Below, piece by piece: positions 31,506 through 39,447 of a stretch of 64,000 nt of DNA. Both the position numbers and the translations under genes were made by a program. Numbering within the stretch: the first letter of the stretch is position 1; the number at the start of each line of letters is the position of its first letter. The DNA lies in NCBI GenBank assembly GCA_050261515.1, contig JBLNDJ010000042.1, forward strand, positions 134,811 to 198,810, written 5' to 3'. Below the pieces are notes generated by a model. It had not been told where the DNA came from. It worked only from the letters and a program-made list of their open reading frames with translations, and did not search any database. The stretch is from JBLNDJ01 sp050261515 (lineage in GTDB: Bacteria; Acidobacteriota; Terriglobia; Bryobacterales; Bryobacteraceae).

Positions 31506-32822
31506 ATGAGCAAACTCGCGATCGCCGGCGGCGAACCGGTCCGCCGCTCGGCTTTTCCCTGCTGGCCGCAGTATCAGCCGTCCGACATCGAGCGCGTGGT
31601 GAAGCAGATCGAGAGCCGCCATTGGGGCGGATTCCCGGTGCCGGGGAAGGTCTCGGGCGAGTTCGCCCAGCGCTTCGCCGACGCGCACGGCGCCAAGTAC
31701 GGCCTGTGCGTGGCCAACGGAACGGTCGCGCTCGTGATCGCCCTTCAGGCTGCCGGGATTCGCTTCGGCGACGAGGTGATCGTTCCGGCCTACACCTGGG
31801 ACGGCACGGCGACCGCGGTTCTGTTCGCCGGAGGCGTGCCGGTGTTCGCGGACGTGAATCCGGACACCTACTGCCTGGACGTCCAGTCCGCGCGCAAGGC
31901 CATTACGCCGCGCACCAAGGCGCTGCTGCCGGTGCACCTGGCGATGCGCTTCGCCGACATGGACGCGCTGCTGGCTCTTGCCCGCGAGCACAACCTGAAG
32001 GTCATCGAGGATTGCGCCCACGCGCACGGCGGCCAGTTCAACGGCCGCGGCGCGGGCTCGATGGGCGACATCGGCTGCTTCAGCTTCCAGGAAAGCAAGC
32101 TCATGACTGCGGGCGAAGGCGGCATGGTGCTCACCTCGCGCCTGGATTACTTCGAAGCGATGCAGACCATCGTCAACTGCGGCCGCGCGAGCCTCACGGA
32201 CCAGTACGGCATCAAGATGCTCGGCTCGAACTACCGGCTCACCGAGCTGCAAGCCTGCCTGCTCGTCGGCCAGCTCGAGACGCTGCCCGCCTTTCGTGAG
32301 AAGCGCACGAAGAATGCCGCGCGGCTCACCAAGCTGCTCAGCGCGATCGAAGGCGTGCGCCCGCTGCCGCCGCAGCCCGCGCTCACGCAGGAGACGATGT
32401 ACAACTACGTCTTCCAGTACCGCGCCACCGTGCGCCCCGCGCCCCACCGCGACCTTTTCGTCGCCGCGCTCGAACGCGAAGGAATTCCCTGCGACGGCCG
32501 CTTCTACGAACCGGTCTACAAGAGCGACCTTTTCTATGCGACGCCGGAAAACAGCCCGCAGCTTCGCATCGGCCGCCCCGAGCCGGTGGATTACACCGCG
32601 GTGAAGTGCCCGGTGTCCGAACGCGCGGCTTACGACGAAGCCGTCTGGCTCCCGCAGTTCCTGCTGATCGGAGACGAGAGCGACGTGGACGACATCGCGA
32701 GGGCGGTGGAGAAGGTGGTTGCGCACCGCGAAGAACTCGCCGCCGCCGACCCGTCGCTCGCCGGAGCGAAGGCGATGGGCCGGGCGCAAAGAGCGCGCTT
32801 CGAGCGCGCGAAGAACTACTAG
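31506..32822 (+). CDS. DegT/DnrJ/EryC1/StrS-family PLP aminotransferase
   Basis: From the ATG at 31506 the protein has 438 residues. The sugar-aminotransferase fold is shown by GLCVANGTVALVIALQAAG (about 66-84), VIVPAYTWDGTATAVLFAG, VIEDCAHAHGG (Asp169) and the PLP-binding SFQESKLMTAGEGG (Lys198). Family members make amino sugars for O-antigens, glycoproteins or antibiotics, or aminate cyclitols (the AHBA- and StsC-like branch). The C-terminus is long and Ala/Lys-rich. Its last four bases overlap the convergent PIG-L deacetylase gene. No sugar-nucleotide genes adjoin, so the substrate is unknown. Confidence 0.88.
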   Translation: MSKLAIAGGEPVRRSAFPCWPQYQPSDIERVVKQIESRHWGGFPVPGKVSGEFAQRFADAHGAKYGLCVANGTVALVIALQAAGIRFGDEVIVPAYTWDGTATAVLFAGGVPVFADVNPDTYCLDVQSARKAITPRTKALLPVHLAMRFADMDALLALAREHNLKVIEDCAHAHGGQFNGRGAGSMGDIGCFSFQESKLMTAGEGGMVLTSRLDYFEAMQTIVNCGRASLTDQYGIKMLGSNYRLTELQACLLVGQLETLPAFREKRTKNAARLTKLLSAIEGVRPLPPQPALTQETMYNYVFQYRATVRPAPHRDLFVAALEREGIPCDGRFYEPVYKSDLFYATPENSPQLRIGRPEPVDYTAVKCPVSERAAYDEAVWLPQFLLIGDESDVDDIARAVEKVVAHREELAAADPSLAGAKAMGRAQRARFERAKNY

Positions 32823-33631
32823 AACTGATTGAATTCCGTCGCGTACCGGAACGCTTCGACGTAGTGCCCGTCGCGTCGCTGGATCGCCGCCTTGAGCTCC
32901 TCGCGCGCCTTCGCGCGATCCGCGGGCTCCCAATCCGGCCTGTACTTGTGCACGCCCGGCTCGAACTGGCTCACGTGGCAGAGTGCCGCGTCTAGCTTCC
33001 GTTCCACCACGCTATCGATGTTCACCCAGACGTTCGCCTCCGTCGTGTAGAAGAACGCGTAGGCCGGCACGCGCCACGGCTCGAGCCCTTCCTGCAGCCG
33101 CTGGTTCGGGAAGTACAAGTGCCACTCCGCCGCGCGGATCGCGTCAAGCGTGTTCATCGCTGCCATCCTGTGGTCGGTCTTGTGCCAGCGCACGTAGTCG
33201 GCCCCGGGGTCCGCCGAGAGCACGAGATCCGGCCGCACGCGCCGGATCAGCGCCGTCGCCTGCTCGACAAGGTCCTTGCTGTTCTCGTACTCGAGCATGC
33301 CGTCGTGGTGCCCGAGCCAGATGAGGTTCTCCTTCGGCACGCCCGCGACGCGGTTGCCCGCCTCCTCCTCGGCCTTGCGAATGCGCGCCAGCCGTTCGCT
33401 CGTCATCTCGAGATCGTAGGAGCCCTTGTCGTCGTTCGTATAGATGGCGACGATGACCTTATTGCCGTTCGCGGTCAGGAGCGAGACCGTGCCGGCGCAG
33501 CAGAACGCGTCGTCATCCGGATGCGGCGTGAACAGGAGGACCGTCTTGCCCCTCATGTCCTCGATCCGGGGAGGTTCGGCGGCGAGCGCTGCCGCGGCCG
33601 CCAGCAGGAATACGGCGAATGCAGGTTTCAT
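32819..33631 (-). CDS. PIG-L/LmbE-family N-acetylglucosaminyl deacetylase, exported
   Basis: A 270-residue protein with a signal peptide (MKPAFAVFLLAAAAALAA). The zinc motif TPHPDDDAFCCAG (His37, Asp40) and the second ligand region YVRWHKTDHRMA give the PIG-L/LmbE active site. Members remove N-acetyl groups from GlcNAc-containing molecules (GlcNAc-inositol, antibiotics, glycans). Export suggests an extracellular glycan substrate. The start lies only 35 bases from that of the divergent GH127-type gene, so the two share one promoter region and are possibly co-regulated in glycan use. Confidence 0.88.
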   Translation of the reverse strand: MKPAFAVFLLAAAAALAAEPPRIEDMRGKTVLLFTPHPDDDAFCCAGTVSLLTANGNKVIVAIYTNDDKGSYDLEMTSERLARIRKAEEEAGNRVAGVPKENLIWLGHHDGMLEYENSKDLVEQATALIRRVRPDLVLSADPGADYVRWHKTDHRMAAMNTLDAIRAAEWHLYFPNQRLQEGLEPWRVPAYAFFYTTEANVWVNIDSVVERKLDAALCHVSQFEPGVHKYRPDWEPADRAKAREELKAAIQRRDGHYVEAFRYATEFNQF

Positions 33632-33666
33632 GGCGAGGTTCCCATCACTATAATCTAGTGACTGGT

Positions 33667-35505
33667 ATGCTAGGCCTCCTCGCCGTCGTGATCCCGTACA
33701 CGCTGCTTCCGCTCGGTTCGGTGCATCCCGCGGGCTGGCTCGAACGCCAGTTGCGCGTCCAGGCGGACGGCCTCAGCGGCCATCTTGAAGAGTTCTGGCC
33801 GGACCTCGGGCCGAACAGCGCGTGGCTGGGCGGCTCGGGCGAAGGTTGGGAGCGCGGGCCTTATTATCTTGACGGCCTCGTGCCGCTGGCCTACCTGCTC
33901 GACGACCCCACGCTCATCCATAAAGCGCGCAAGTGGATCGAGTGGACGCTCGCCAATCAACGAAGCGACGGCGCGATCGGCCCGGTGAAGAACACCGACT
34001 GGTGGCCGAATTTCGTGATGCTCAAGGCGCTCACGCAGTATCAGGAAGCGACCGGCGACCCGCGCGTCATCCCATTCATGGAGCGCTATTTCGCTTACAT
34101 GGCCGCGAACCTCGACCAGCGCCCGCTCAAGCAGTGGGCCGTCTACCGCTGGCAGGACCAGGTCCTCACCGTGCTCTGGCTCTACCGCCGCAATGGCGAC
34201 GCGAAGCTGCTCGACCTCGCGCGCAAGCTGCACGCGCAGGGGCACGACTGGCCCGCGCAGTTCGTCAACTTCCGCTACACGGGCAAGGTCGCCAAGCCTG
34301 ACCTCACTCTCGAAACGCACGTCGTCAACAACGCGCAGGCGCTCAAGACCGCGGCCGTCTGGTATCAGGTCTCCGGCGACCGCCGCGACCTCGACCTGCT
34401 CTACAACCAGTTCCGCCAGCTCGACCGCTACCACCTGCTGCCGAACGGGGTGCACAGCGGCGACGAGCACTACGCGGGCAACAATCCCGTGCAGGGCTCG
34501 GAGCTATGCTCGGTGGTCGAGGCGATGTTCTCGCTCGAGCACATTATCGCCGTGACCGGCGACGCGGCCTTCGGCGACCGCCTGGAGAAGATCGCCTACA
34601 ACCCATTGCCCGGCACCTTCTCGAAGGACATGTGGGCGCATCAGTACGACCAGCAGCCGAATCAGGTTCTTGTCAGCGTGGCCAAACGCGACTGGACGAA
34701 CAACGGGCCTGACTCGAACCTTTATGGCCTCGAGCCGAATTTCGGATGCTGCACCGCGAACATGCACCAGGGCTGGCCGAAGTTCGCCGCGAACCTCTGG
34801 ATGGCATCGGCGAAGGGCGGGCTCGTGGCCGCGGCTTATGCGCCGAGCCGCGTGACGGCGCCCGTGCGCGGCGTGAAGGTGACGATCGTCGAGGAAACCG
34901 GGTATCCGTTCAGCGAAAAGATCGCACTCACCGTGCGGCCGGCTTCGCCCGTGACGTTTCCGCTCGAGCTGCGCATCCCCGCGTGGGCGGCGCGCGCGAG
35001 CGTCGCGGTGAACGGGAAGAAGCTGAACGGCGTCCGCGCGGGCACGTTCCACGCGATCGAGCGTGAATGGAAGGATGGCGACCGCGTCGAGATCGTCTTC
35101 CCCATGGAGACGCGCGTCACGCGCTGGTACAACAACTCGGTCGCGGTAGAGCGCGGGCCGCTCGTCTACTCGCTCAGAATCGGCGAGAACTGGAAGAAGT
35201 ACAAGGACCGCCCGCAGGCTCCTGATTGGGAAGTGTACCCGACGACGCCGTGGAACTACGGGCTCATTCCGGGCAAGTTCCGCGTTGAGGAGAAACCCGT
35301 CGGTCCTTATCCGTTCAGCCCCGAGGGCGCGCCGGTTGTCATCAAGGCGCAAGGGCGGCGCATCCCGGCGTGGAGGATGGTGAACGATTCGGCGGGGCCC
35401 GTGCCTGCGAGTCCCGCGGCGACGAGCGAGCCCGTCGAGACGATCACGCTCATTCCCTACGGCGCGGCGAAACTCCGTATCACCGCTTTCCCGCAGGTGA
35501 ACTGA
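33667..35505 (+). CDS. GH127-type (DUF1680) glycoside hydrolase, beta-L-arabinofuranosidase-like
   Basis: From the ATG at 33667 the protein has 612 residues, beginning with a short hydrophobic leader (MLGLLAVVIPYTLLPLG). The alpha/alpha barrel signature is visible: GWERGPYYLDGLVPLAYLLDD, then PVQGSELCSVVEAMFSLE and YGLEPNFGCCTANMHQGWPKFAANLW (in parts). The Glu and Cys of the latter blocks coordinate zinc and act in catalysis in beta-L-arabinofuranosidases. The C-terminal part is beta-rich. It should trim L-arabinofuranose or a related sugar from plant polymers, and its specificity is unproven. It starts divergently from PIG-L and its TGA lies one base before the ammonia-lyase ATG. Confidence 0.87.
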   Translation: MLGLLAVVIPYTLLPLGSVHPAGWLERQLRVQADGLSGHLEEFWPDLGPNSAWLGGSGEGWERGPYYLDGLVPLAYLLDDPTLIHKARKWIEWTLANQRSDGAIGPVKNTDWWPNFVMLKALTQYQEATGDPRVIPFMERYFAYMAANLDQRPLKQWAVYRWQDQVLTVLWLYRRNGDAKLLDLARKLHAQGHDWPAQFVNFRYTGKVAKPDLTLETHVVNNAQALKTAAVWYQVSGDRRDLDLLYNQFRQLDRYHLLPNGVHSGDEHYAGNNPVQGSELCSVVEAMFSLEHIIAVTGDAAFGDRLEKIAYNPLPGTFSKDMWAHQYDQQPNQVLVSVAKRDWTNNGPDSNLYGLEPNFGCCTANMHQGWPKFAANLWMASAKGGLVAAAYAPSRVTAPVRGVKVTIVEETGYPFSEKIALTVRPASPVTFPLELRIPAWAARASVAVNGKKLNGVRAGTFHAIEREWKDGDRVEIVFPMETRVTRWYNNSVAVERGPLVYSLRIGENWKKYKDRPQAPDWEVYPTTPWNYGLIPGKFRVEEKPVGPYPFSPEGAPVVIKAQGRRIPAWRMVNDSAGPVPASPAATSEPVETITLIPYGAAKLRITAFPQVN

Positions 35506-35506
35506 C

Positions 35507-37003
35507 ATGATCTCTCTCGACGGCGAGCATCTGACGATCGAGCAGGTGCGCGCTGTCGCCTTGGCTGCGGAGCCTGTCGCGCTCGCGCCGTATGCCGTCG
35601 CGAAGATGCTGCGCTCGCGGGCCGTGGTCGAACGCCTGGCGGGCGGGGACAAGCCTATCTATGCCGTGAACACGGGCGTCGGCCACCTCTCCGAAATCCG
35701 CATCCAGCCCGGCGAACTCGAGCAACTCCAGCGCAACGTCGTTCGCTCGCACGCCTGCGGGACCGGCGAGCCGCTCGCGCGCGCTGAGGTGCGGGCGATG
35801 ATGCTGATTCGCGCCAACGTGCTCGCCAAGGGGTTTTCGGGCATCCGTCCGGTCATCGCCGAGCGGCTCTGCGCGATGCTGAACCGCGGTGTGACGCCGC
35901 GCGTGCCGTCGCGCGGCAGTGTGGGCGCAAGCGGCGATCTGGCGCCGCTGGCTCATATGGCGCTGGTGCTGATCGGCGAGGGTGAAGCCGAGTACGAAGG
36001 CGTCCTCCTGCCGGGCGGGGAAGCGCTGCGGCGTGCGGGCATCGAGCCCATCGTGCTCAAGGCGAAGGAGGGCATCTCGCTGGTCAACGGGACGCAGGCC
36101 ATGCTCGCGATCGGCTGCCTCGAACTCGCCGCGGCCGAGACCCTCGCCGATACGGCCGACGTCGTCTGCGCTCTCACGACGGACGCGCAGCGCGGCACGC
36201 CGCGGGCGTTCCACGAGGCGATCCAGGCGGCGCGGCCGCATCCGGGGCAGGCGCGGAGCGCGGCCAATCTCGTGCGGCTGCTCGAAGCGAGCGCGATCCG
36301 CGCGTCGCACCTCGGCTGCGGGCGCGTGCAGGACGCCTACTCGCTCCGCTGCGCGCCGCAGGTGCACGGCGCGGTTCGAGACACGCTCGCCGAAACGCGC
36401 CGCGTCTTCGAGATCGAGCTGAACTCCGCTACGGACAACCCGCTCGTCATCGGCGAAGAGATTCTGTCGGGCGGCAACTTCCACGGCGAGCCGCTCGCGC
36501 TCGCGTTGGACTATCTCGCGATCGCGCTGACGGCGCTGGCGGGCATCTCGGAGCGCCGCGTGGACCGCTCCGTGAACCCGTTCCTCAATGAAGGTCTGCC
36601 GCCGTTTCTGGCCGCGCACCCGGGGCTCGAGTCGGGTCTCATGATGGCGCAGGTGACGGCGGCGGCGCTGGTGGCGGAGAACCGCGTGCTCGCCACGCCC
36701 GCCTCGACCGGCTCCATCACGACGAGCGGGAACAAAGAGGATTTCGTCAGCATGGGTCTCACGGCCGCGCTCAAGTTGAGGGACGTCGTGCGGAACACGC
36801 GCCAGGTGCTTGCCATTGAAGCGATCGCCGCCGCGCGCGCACTCGACTTCCTGCTGCCCTTGAAGACCAGCCCGGCGCTCGAAGCAACCGCCGCGCTCAT
36901 CCCGCGGCTTGCAGGCGACCAGCCGGTATCGGGCGCCATCGCCCGCGTGGACGAGTTGATCGCGGCGGGGGAACTGAGCCGCTATGTCGCGAACACCGCG
37001 TAG
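35507..37003 (+). CDS. Histidine/aromatic amino acid ammonia-lyase (MIO family)
   Basis: A 498-residue enzyme. The tripeptide Ala141-Ser142-Gly143 in GSVGASGDLAPLAH forms the MIO cofactor. Other conserved blocks are YAVNTGVGHLSEI, SHACGTGEPL (the His that is typical of histidine-specific enzymes), NSATDNPLV and NKEDFVSMG. The last block deviates from the common QEDHVSMG of HutH. Histidine ammonia-lyase (urocanate formation) is the best call, but a Tyr/Phe lyase or mutase is possible. No hutU, hutI or hutG is nearby. It starts one base after the GH127-type gene and probably shares its message. Confidence 0.82.
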   Translation: MISLDGEHLTIEQVRAVALAAEPVALAPYAVAKMLRSRAVVERLAGGDKPIYAVNTGVGHLSEIRIQPGELEQLQRNVVRSHACGTGEPLARAEVRAMMLIRANVLAKGFSGIRPVIAERLCAMLNRGVTPRVPSRGSVGASGDLAPLAHMALVLIGEGEAEYEGVLLPGGEALRRAGIEPIVLKAKEGISLVNGTQAMLAIGCLELAAAETLADTADVVCALTTDAQRGTPRAFHEAIQAARPHPGQARSAANLVRLLEASAIRASHLGCGRVQDAYSLRCAPQVHGAVRDTLAETRRVFEIELNSATDNPLVIGEEILSGGNFHGEPLALALDYLAIALTALAGISERRVDRSVNPFLNEGLPPFLAAHPGLESGLMMAQVTAAALVAENRVLATPASTGSITTSGNKEDFVSMGLTAALKLRDVVRNTRQVLAIEAIAAARALDFLLPLKTSPALEATAALIPRLAGDQPVSGAIARVDELIAAGELSRYVANTA

Positions 37004-37752
37004 CGCGTCACGGTCTTGAAGCCCATCCGGCTGTAAAGCGAAAAGCCCGACTCGCTCGATTGCAGCACCGTGCATGCGGCCGCGCCGGCCTGGTCGAGCG
37101 CGTGGCGGATCGCGGCTTCGGCGTATCCGCGGTGCTGGCAGTAGGGCAGCGTCCCAACCGCGTAGACGCCCAGGGTGGAGCCGGTCATCACCGTTGCGGC
37201 CGAGCTCACGGGCAGGTCCTCAAAGTAAGCAACGTAGCCTGTGAAGCCGCCGCTCCAGGTGGGCTCGGCTTCGTAGATCGTGCTGGCAACGTGGATCGGT
37301 ATCCCGAACGCCACCGACATGATGTGATTGAAGTCGGCGCGCGTGTCGAGCGTGGAGACGCGGCGAATCGTGAGCGCGGGAAGCCTGCGCACGGGCGGCT
37401 CGATGCGCGCAGCGGCCATGCCCGGCAACTCGATCACCAGGCGCAGCCGGCTGCGGTCGAAGACGATTTGCACCGAGCCGCGCAGGCCGGCGTCGATCCA
37501 GTCCTGGCAGACCCAGAAGGACCACGGCAGGTTGCGCGCCGCGAAGAACCGCCCCGCGGTGCGGATGCGCGCATCCAGCTCCGCCGGAGTAGAGACGGGC
37601 GCGGTGAGGACCGCCGAATTGAACATCGGGAACTCCACGCCCGAGGACGCGACCGCGACGCCCGCCAGTTCGCGCGCTTCGCCCGAGTTGGCGCGCGAGA
37701 AATTGGCGAGCGTGACCCGGAGGTTTTCCTCCATCGCCCGGAACACGGCCAT
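36982..37752 (-). CDS. GNAT-family N-acetyltransferase-like protein
   Basis: The ATG at 37752 is chosen over an upstream TTG because MAVFRAMEENLRVTLANFSRA then opens directly with the family's N-terminal helix; 256 residues result. The N-terminal half (about 1-130) is the unusual non-catalytic domain of this GNAT subgroup (SSGVEFPMFNSAVLTAPV). The C-terminal half holds the acetyl-CoA site VYAVGTLPYCQHRGYAEAAIRHALDQA (in parts) and GFSLYSRMGFKTVTRYAVF. The substrate is unknown. It converges on the ammonia-lyase gene, overlapping it by 22 bases. Confidence 0.82.
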   Translation of the reverse strand: MAVFRAMEENLRVTLANFSRANSGEARELAGVAVASSGVEFPMFNSAVLTAPVSTPAELDARIRTAGRFFAARNLPWSFWVCQDWIDAGLRGSVQIVFDRSRLRLVIELPGMAAARIEPPVRRLPALTIRRVSTLDTRADFNHIMSVAFGIPIHVASTIYEAEPTWSGGFTGYVAYFEDLPVSSAATVMTGSTLGVYAVGTLPYCQHRGYAEAAIRHALDQAGAAACTVLQSSESGFSLYSRMGFKTVTRYAVFAT

Positions 37753-37872
37753 GGCAGTATGAGAGCAAACCCGGTCGATGCGCGTCAACGCGTCGCAGCG
37801 CACGAGAAGCAGGCGCAATCTATCAGCACCTTCCAGGAGCCCTCGCGCTGCTTCCGCCGGCCGCGATAAGTT

Positions 37873-39438
37873 TCATTGGCTGATGCTCACTTGCACGCTG
37901 GCTGGCGCGTTCTCGCCCACGGTGACGGGCGCGGCGCTGTCTTTGAACGGCCTCAGGAATTCGGGGTCCATCCAGGCGGACGGTTCGATGATCTCCCAGG
38001 CGTAGACTTTGTATTCGCCGGGAGGGACGTTGCGGAACGTGAAGCCGCCGTTCTCGCCGGCAGCCGCCTCCGGATAGAACTCGGGGATCGTCGGGCGCTG
38101 CGCGTCTGCCGGAACCAGCGCGACGATGGCTCCGGGGACGGGCTGCTTGTCCGCGTTCCGCACGGTGCCCGAGACTTGGCCGGGCTTCCCGCCGACGAGA
38201 ATCTCGATCGCTCCGGGCGAGCCGGAAGCTAGGTCCACGCCGGAGTACGTCACGTCCGTACCGCCCGCGCGGACGCTCTTCAGGTAGAAGCCGTCGGGAA
38301 GGCCTGCGATCAGGAGACCGTATCGCGCGGGGTCGAGGCCGTCGATGCGGAAGGTGCGGTCCGCAGCGACGCGTTCTTCCCAACCCACGGCAAGGGAATC
38401 GGCGAGGGAACTTGTGCGCCACAGCTTCACGCGCGCGTTCTTCAGATCGAGCCTGGCGGGGTCCTCAGCCCGGATGCGGCCCGCCAGCGTGAGGCCGGCG
38501 CCGACCGTGATGACGACGCCTTCGACGTTCGCCCCGCTCACTTCAACCGTCGTCCAACCGGCGTATGCCCGGCCGCCCTTGGCAACCTGCGCGCCGGCAA
38601 TGTACAAACCCGGCGTGAGCCCGTGGATTTCGAACTCGCCCGCGGTATTCACTTTCGCCGCGGGCGTGTGATAGGTGCCGGCGGCGGAATTGTCGTGCCC
38701 GGTTGTTCTGTGGAACCGGACCGACGGCATGCTTTCGGCGCCCGGCAGTTCGACCACGACCCGTCCCTTCACGCTCCCTGTGCGCGCTTTGCCCAACGCG
38801 AGGTCCTGCACGCGCACCTGCGCTCCGGCGGCGACATCGATCGGGGCCGCGCCGGCCGGCTCCGCGGCGCCGGGGTAGTACACAGGCACGGGTCCTTCCT
38901 CGCCCACGGGCGCCGGGGTATTCTCCCAGTTCTCGGCGTAGATGTAGTAGCGTCCAGGCTCGATGTCGAGCCAGCGGTACTCGCCGAGGTCGTTGGCGAA
39001 TGCGACCTTCGTTGTGGCGAGCTTCCTCTTTCCGTTGAGGTAGCGCATGCGCAGGAGCTGGACTTGCGCGCCCGCCGGCGGCTCGCCATCGCCGTCGAGG
39101 ATGCGGCCGGAGAGGACGCCGTAGGGGGTCAGCCGGAGATCGATGCCCGTCAGCTCGCGCGCGCGGGTCAGGTCGAGCACCGGCCGGGATTCGAGAGTCA
39201 CGAAACCCCTGCGAGATACGCGCAGGCGGTAGCGGCCGGGCTCGAGGCCGCCGATGAAGAACTTGCCCGTTGAATCGGTCGTGGTGGTCTGGGCGGGTTC
39301 GCCGGAGGCGCGCGCCAGCACCACAGACGCCTTGGCGAGCGGCTCGCGGGTGACCGCGTTGGAAACGTGTCCTTCGATAGTGGAGGGCTGAGCCGGAAGG
39401 GCGAGGGGCCACAGCACAAGCAGAGCAGCGCGTCGCAC
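37873..39438 (-). CDS. Secreted carboxypeptidase-regulatory-like domain protein
   Basis: A 521-residue exported protein starting at GTG (MRRAALLVLWPLALPAQPS signal). It is built of repeated Cna-B/carboxypeptidase-regulatory-like beta-sandwiches: IEGHVSNAVTREPLAKASVVL, GKFFIGGLEPGRYRLRVSRRGF (in parts), GEYRWLDIEPGRYYIYAENW, GEFEIHGLTPGLYIAGAQ, GQVSGTVRNADKQPVPGAIV and GGFTFRNVPPGEYKVYAWE, giving at least four modules. No catalytic domain follows. Such proteins are common in Acidobacteria and are thought to bind glycans or build the surface. It stops nine bases before the end of priA on the same strand, so it is not clearly linked to it. Confidence 0.85.
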   Translation of the reverse strand: MRRAALLVLWPLALPAQPSTIEGHVSNAVTREPLAKASVVLARASGEPAQTTTTDSTGKFFIGGLEPGRYRLRVSRRGFVTLESRPVLDLTRARELTGIDLRLTPYGVLSGRILDGDGEPPAGAQVQLLRMRYLNGKRKLATTKVAFANDLGEYRWLDIEPGRYYIYAENWENTPAPVGEEGPVPVYYPGAAEPAGAAPIDVAAGAQVRVQDLALGKARTGSVKGRVVVELPGAESMPSVRFHRTTGHDNSAAGTYHTPAAKVNTAGEFEIHGLTPGLYIAGAQVAKGGRAYAGWTTVEVSGANVEGVVITVGAGLTLAGRIRAEDPARLDLKNARVKLWRTSSLADSLAVGWEERVAADRTFRIDGLDPARYGLLIAGLPDGFYLKSVRAGGTDVTYSGVDLASGSPGAIEILVGGKPGQVSGTVRNADKQPVPGAIVALVPADAQRPTIPEFYPEAAAGENGGFTFRNVPPGEYKVYAWEIIEPSAWMDPEFLRPFKDSAAPVTVGENAPASVQVSISQ

Positions 39439-39447
39439 GGCAGCCGA

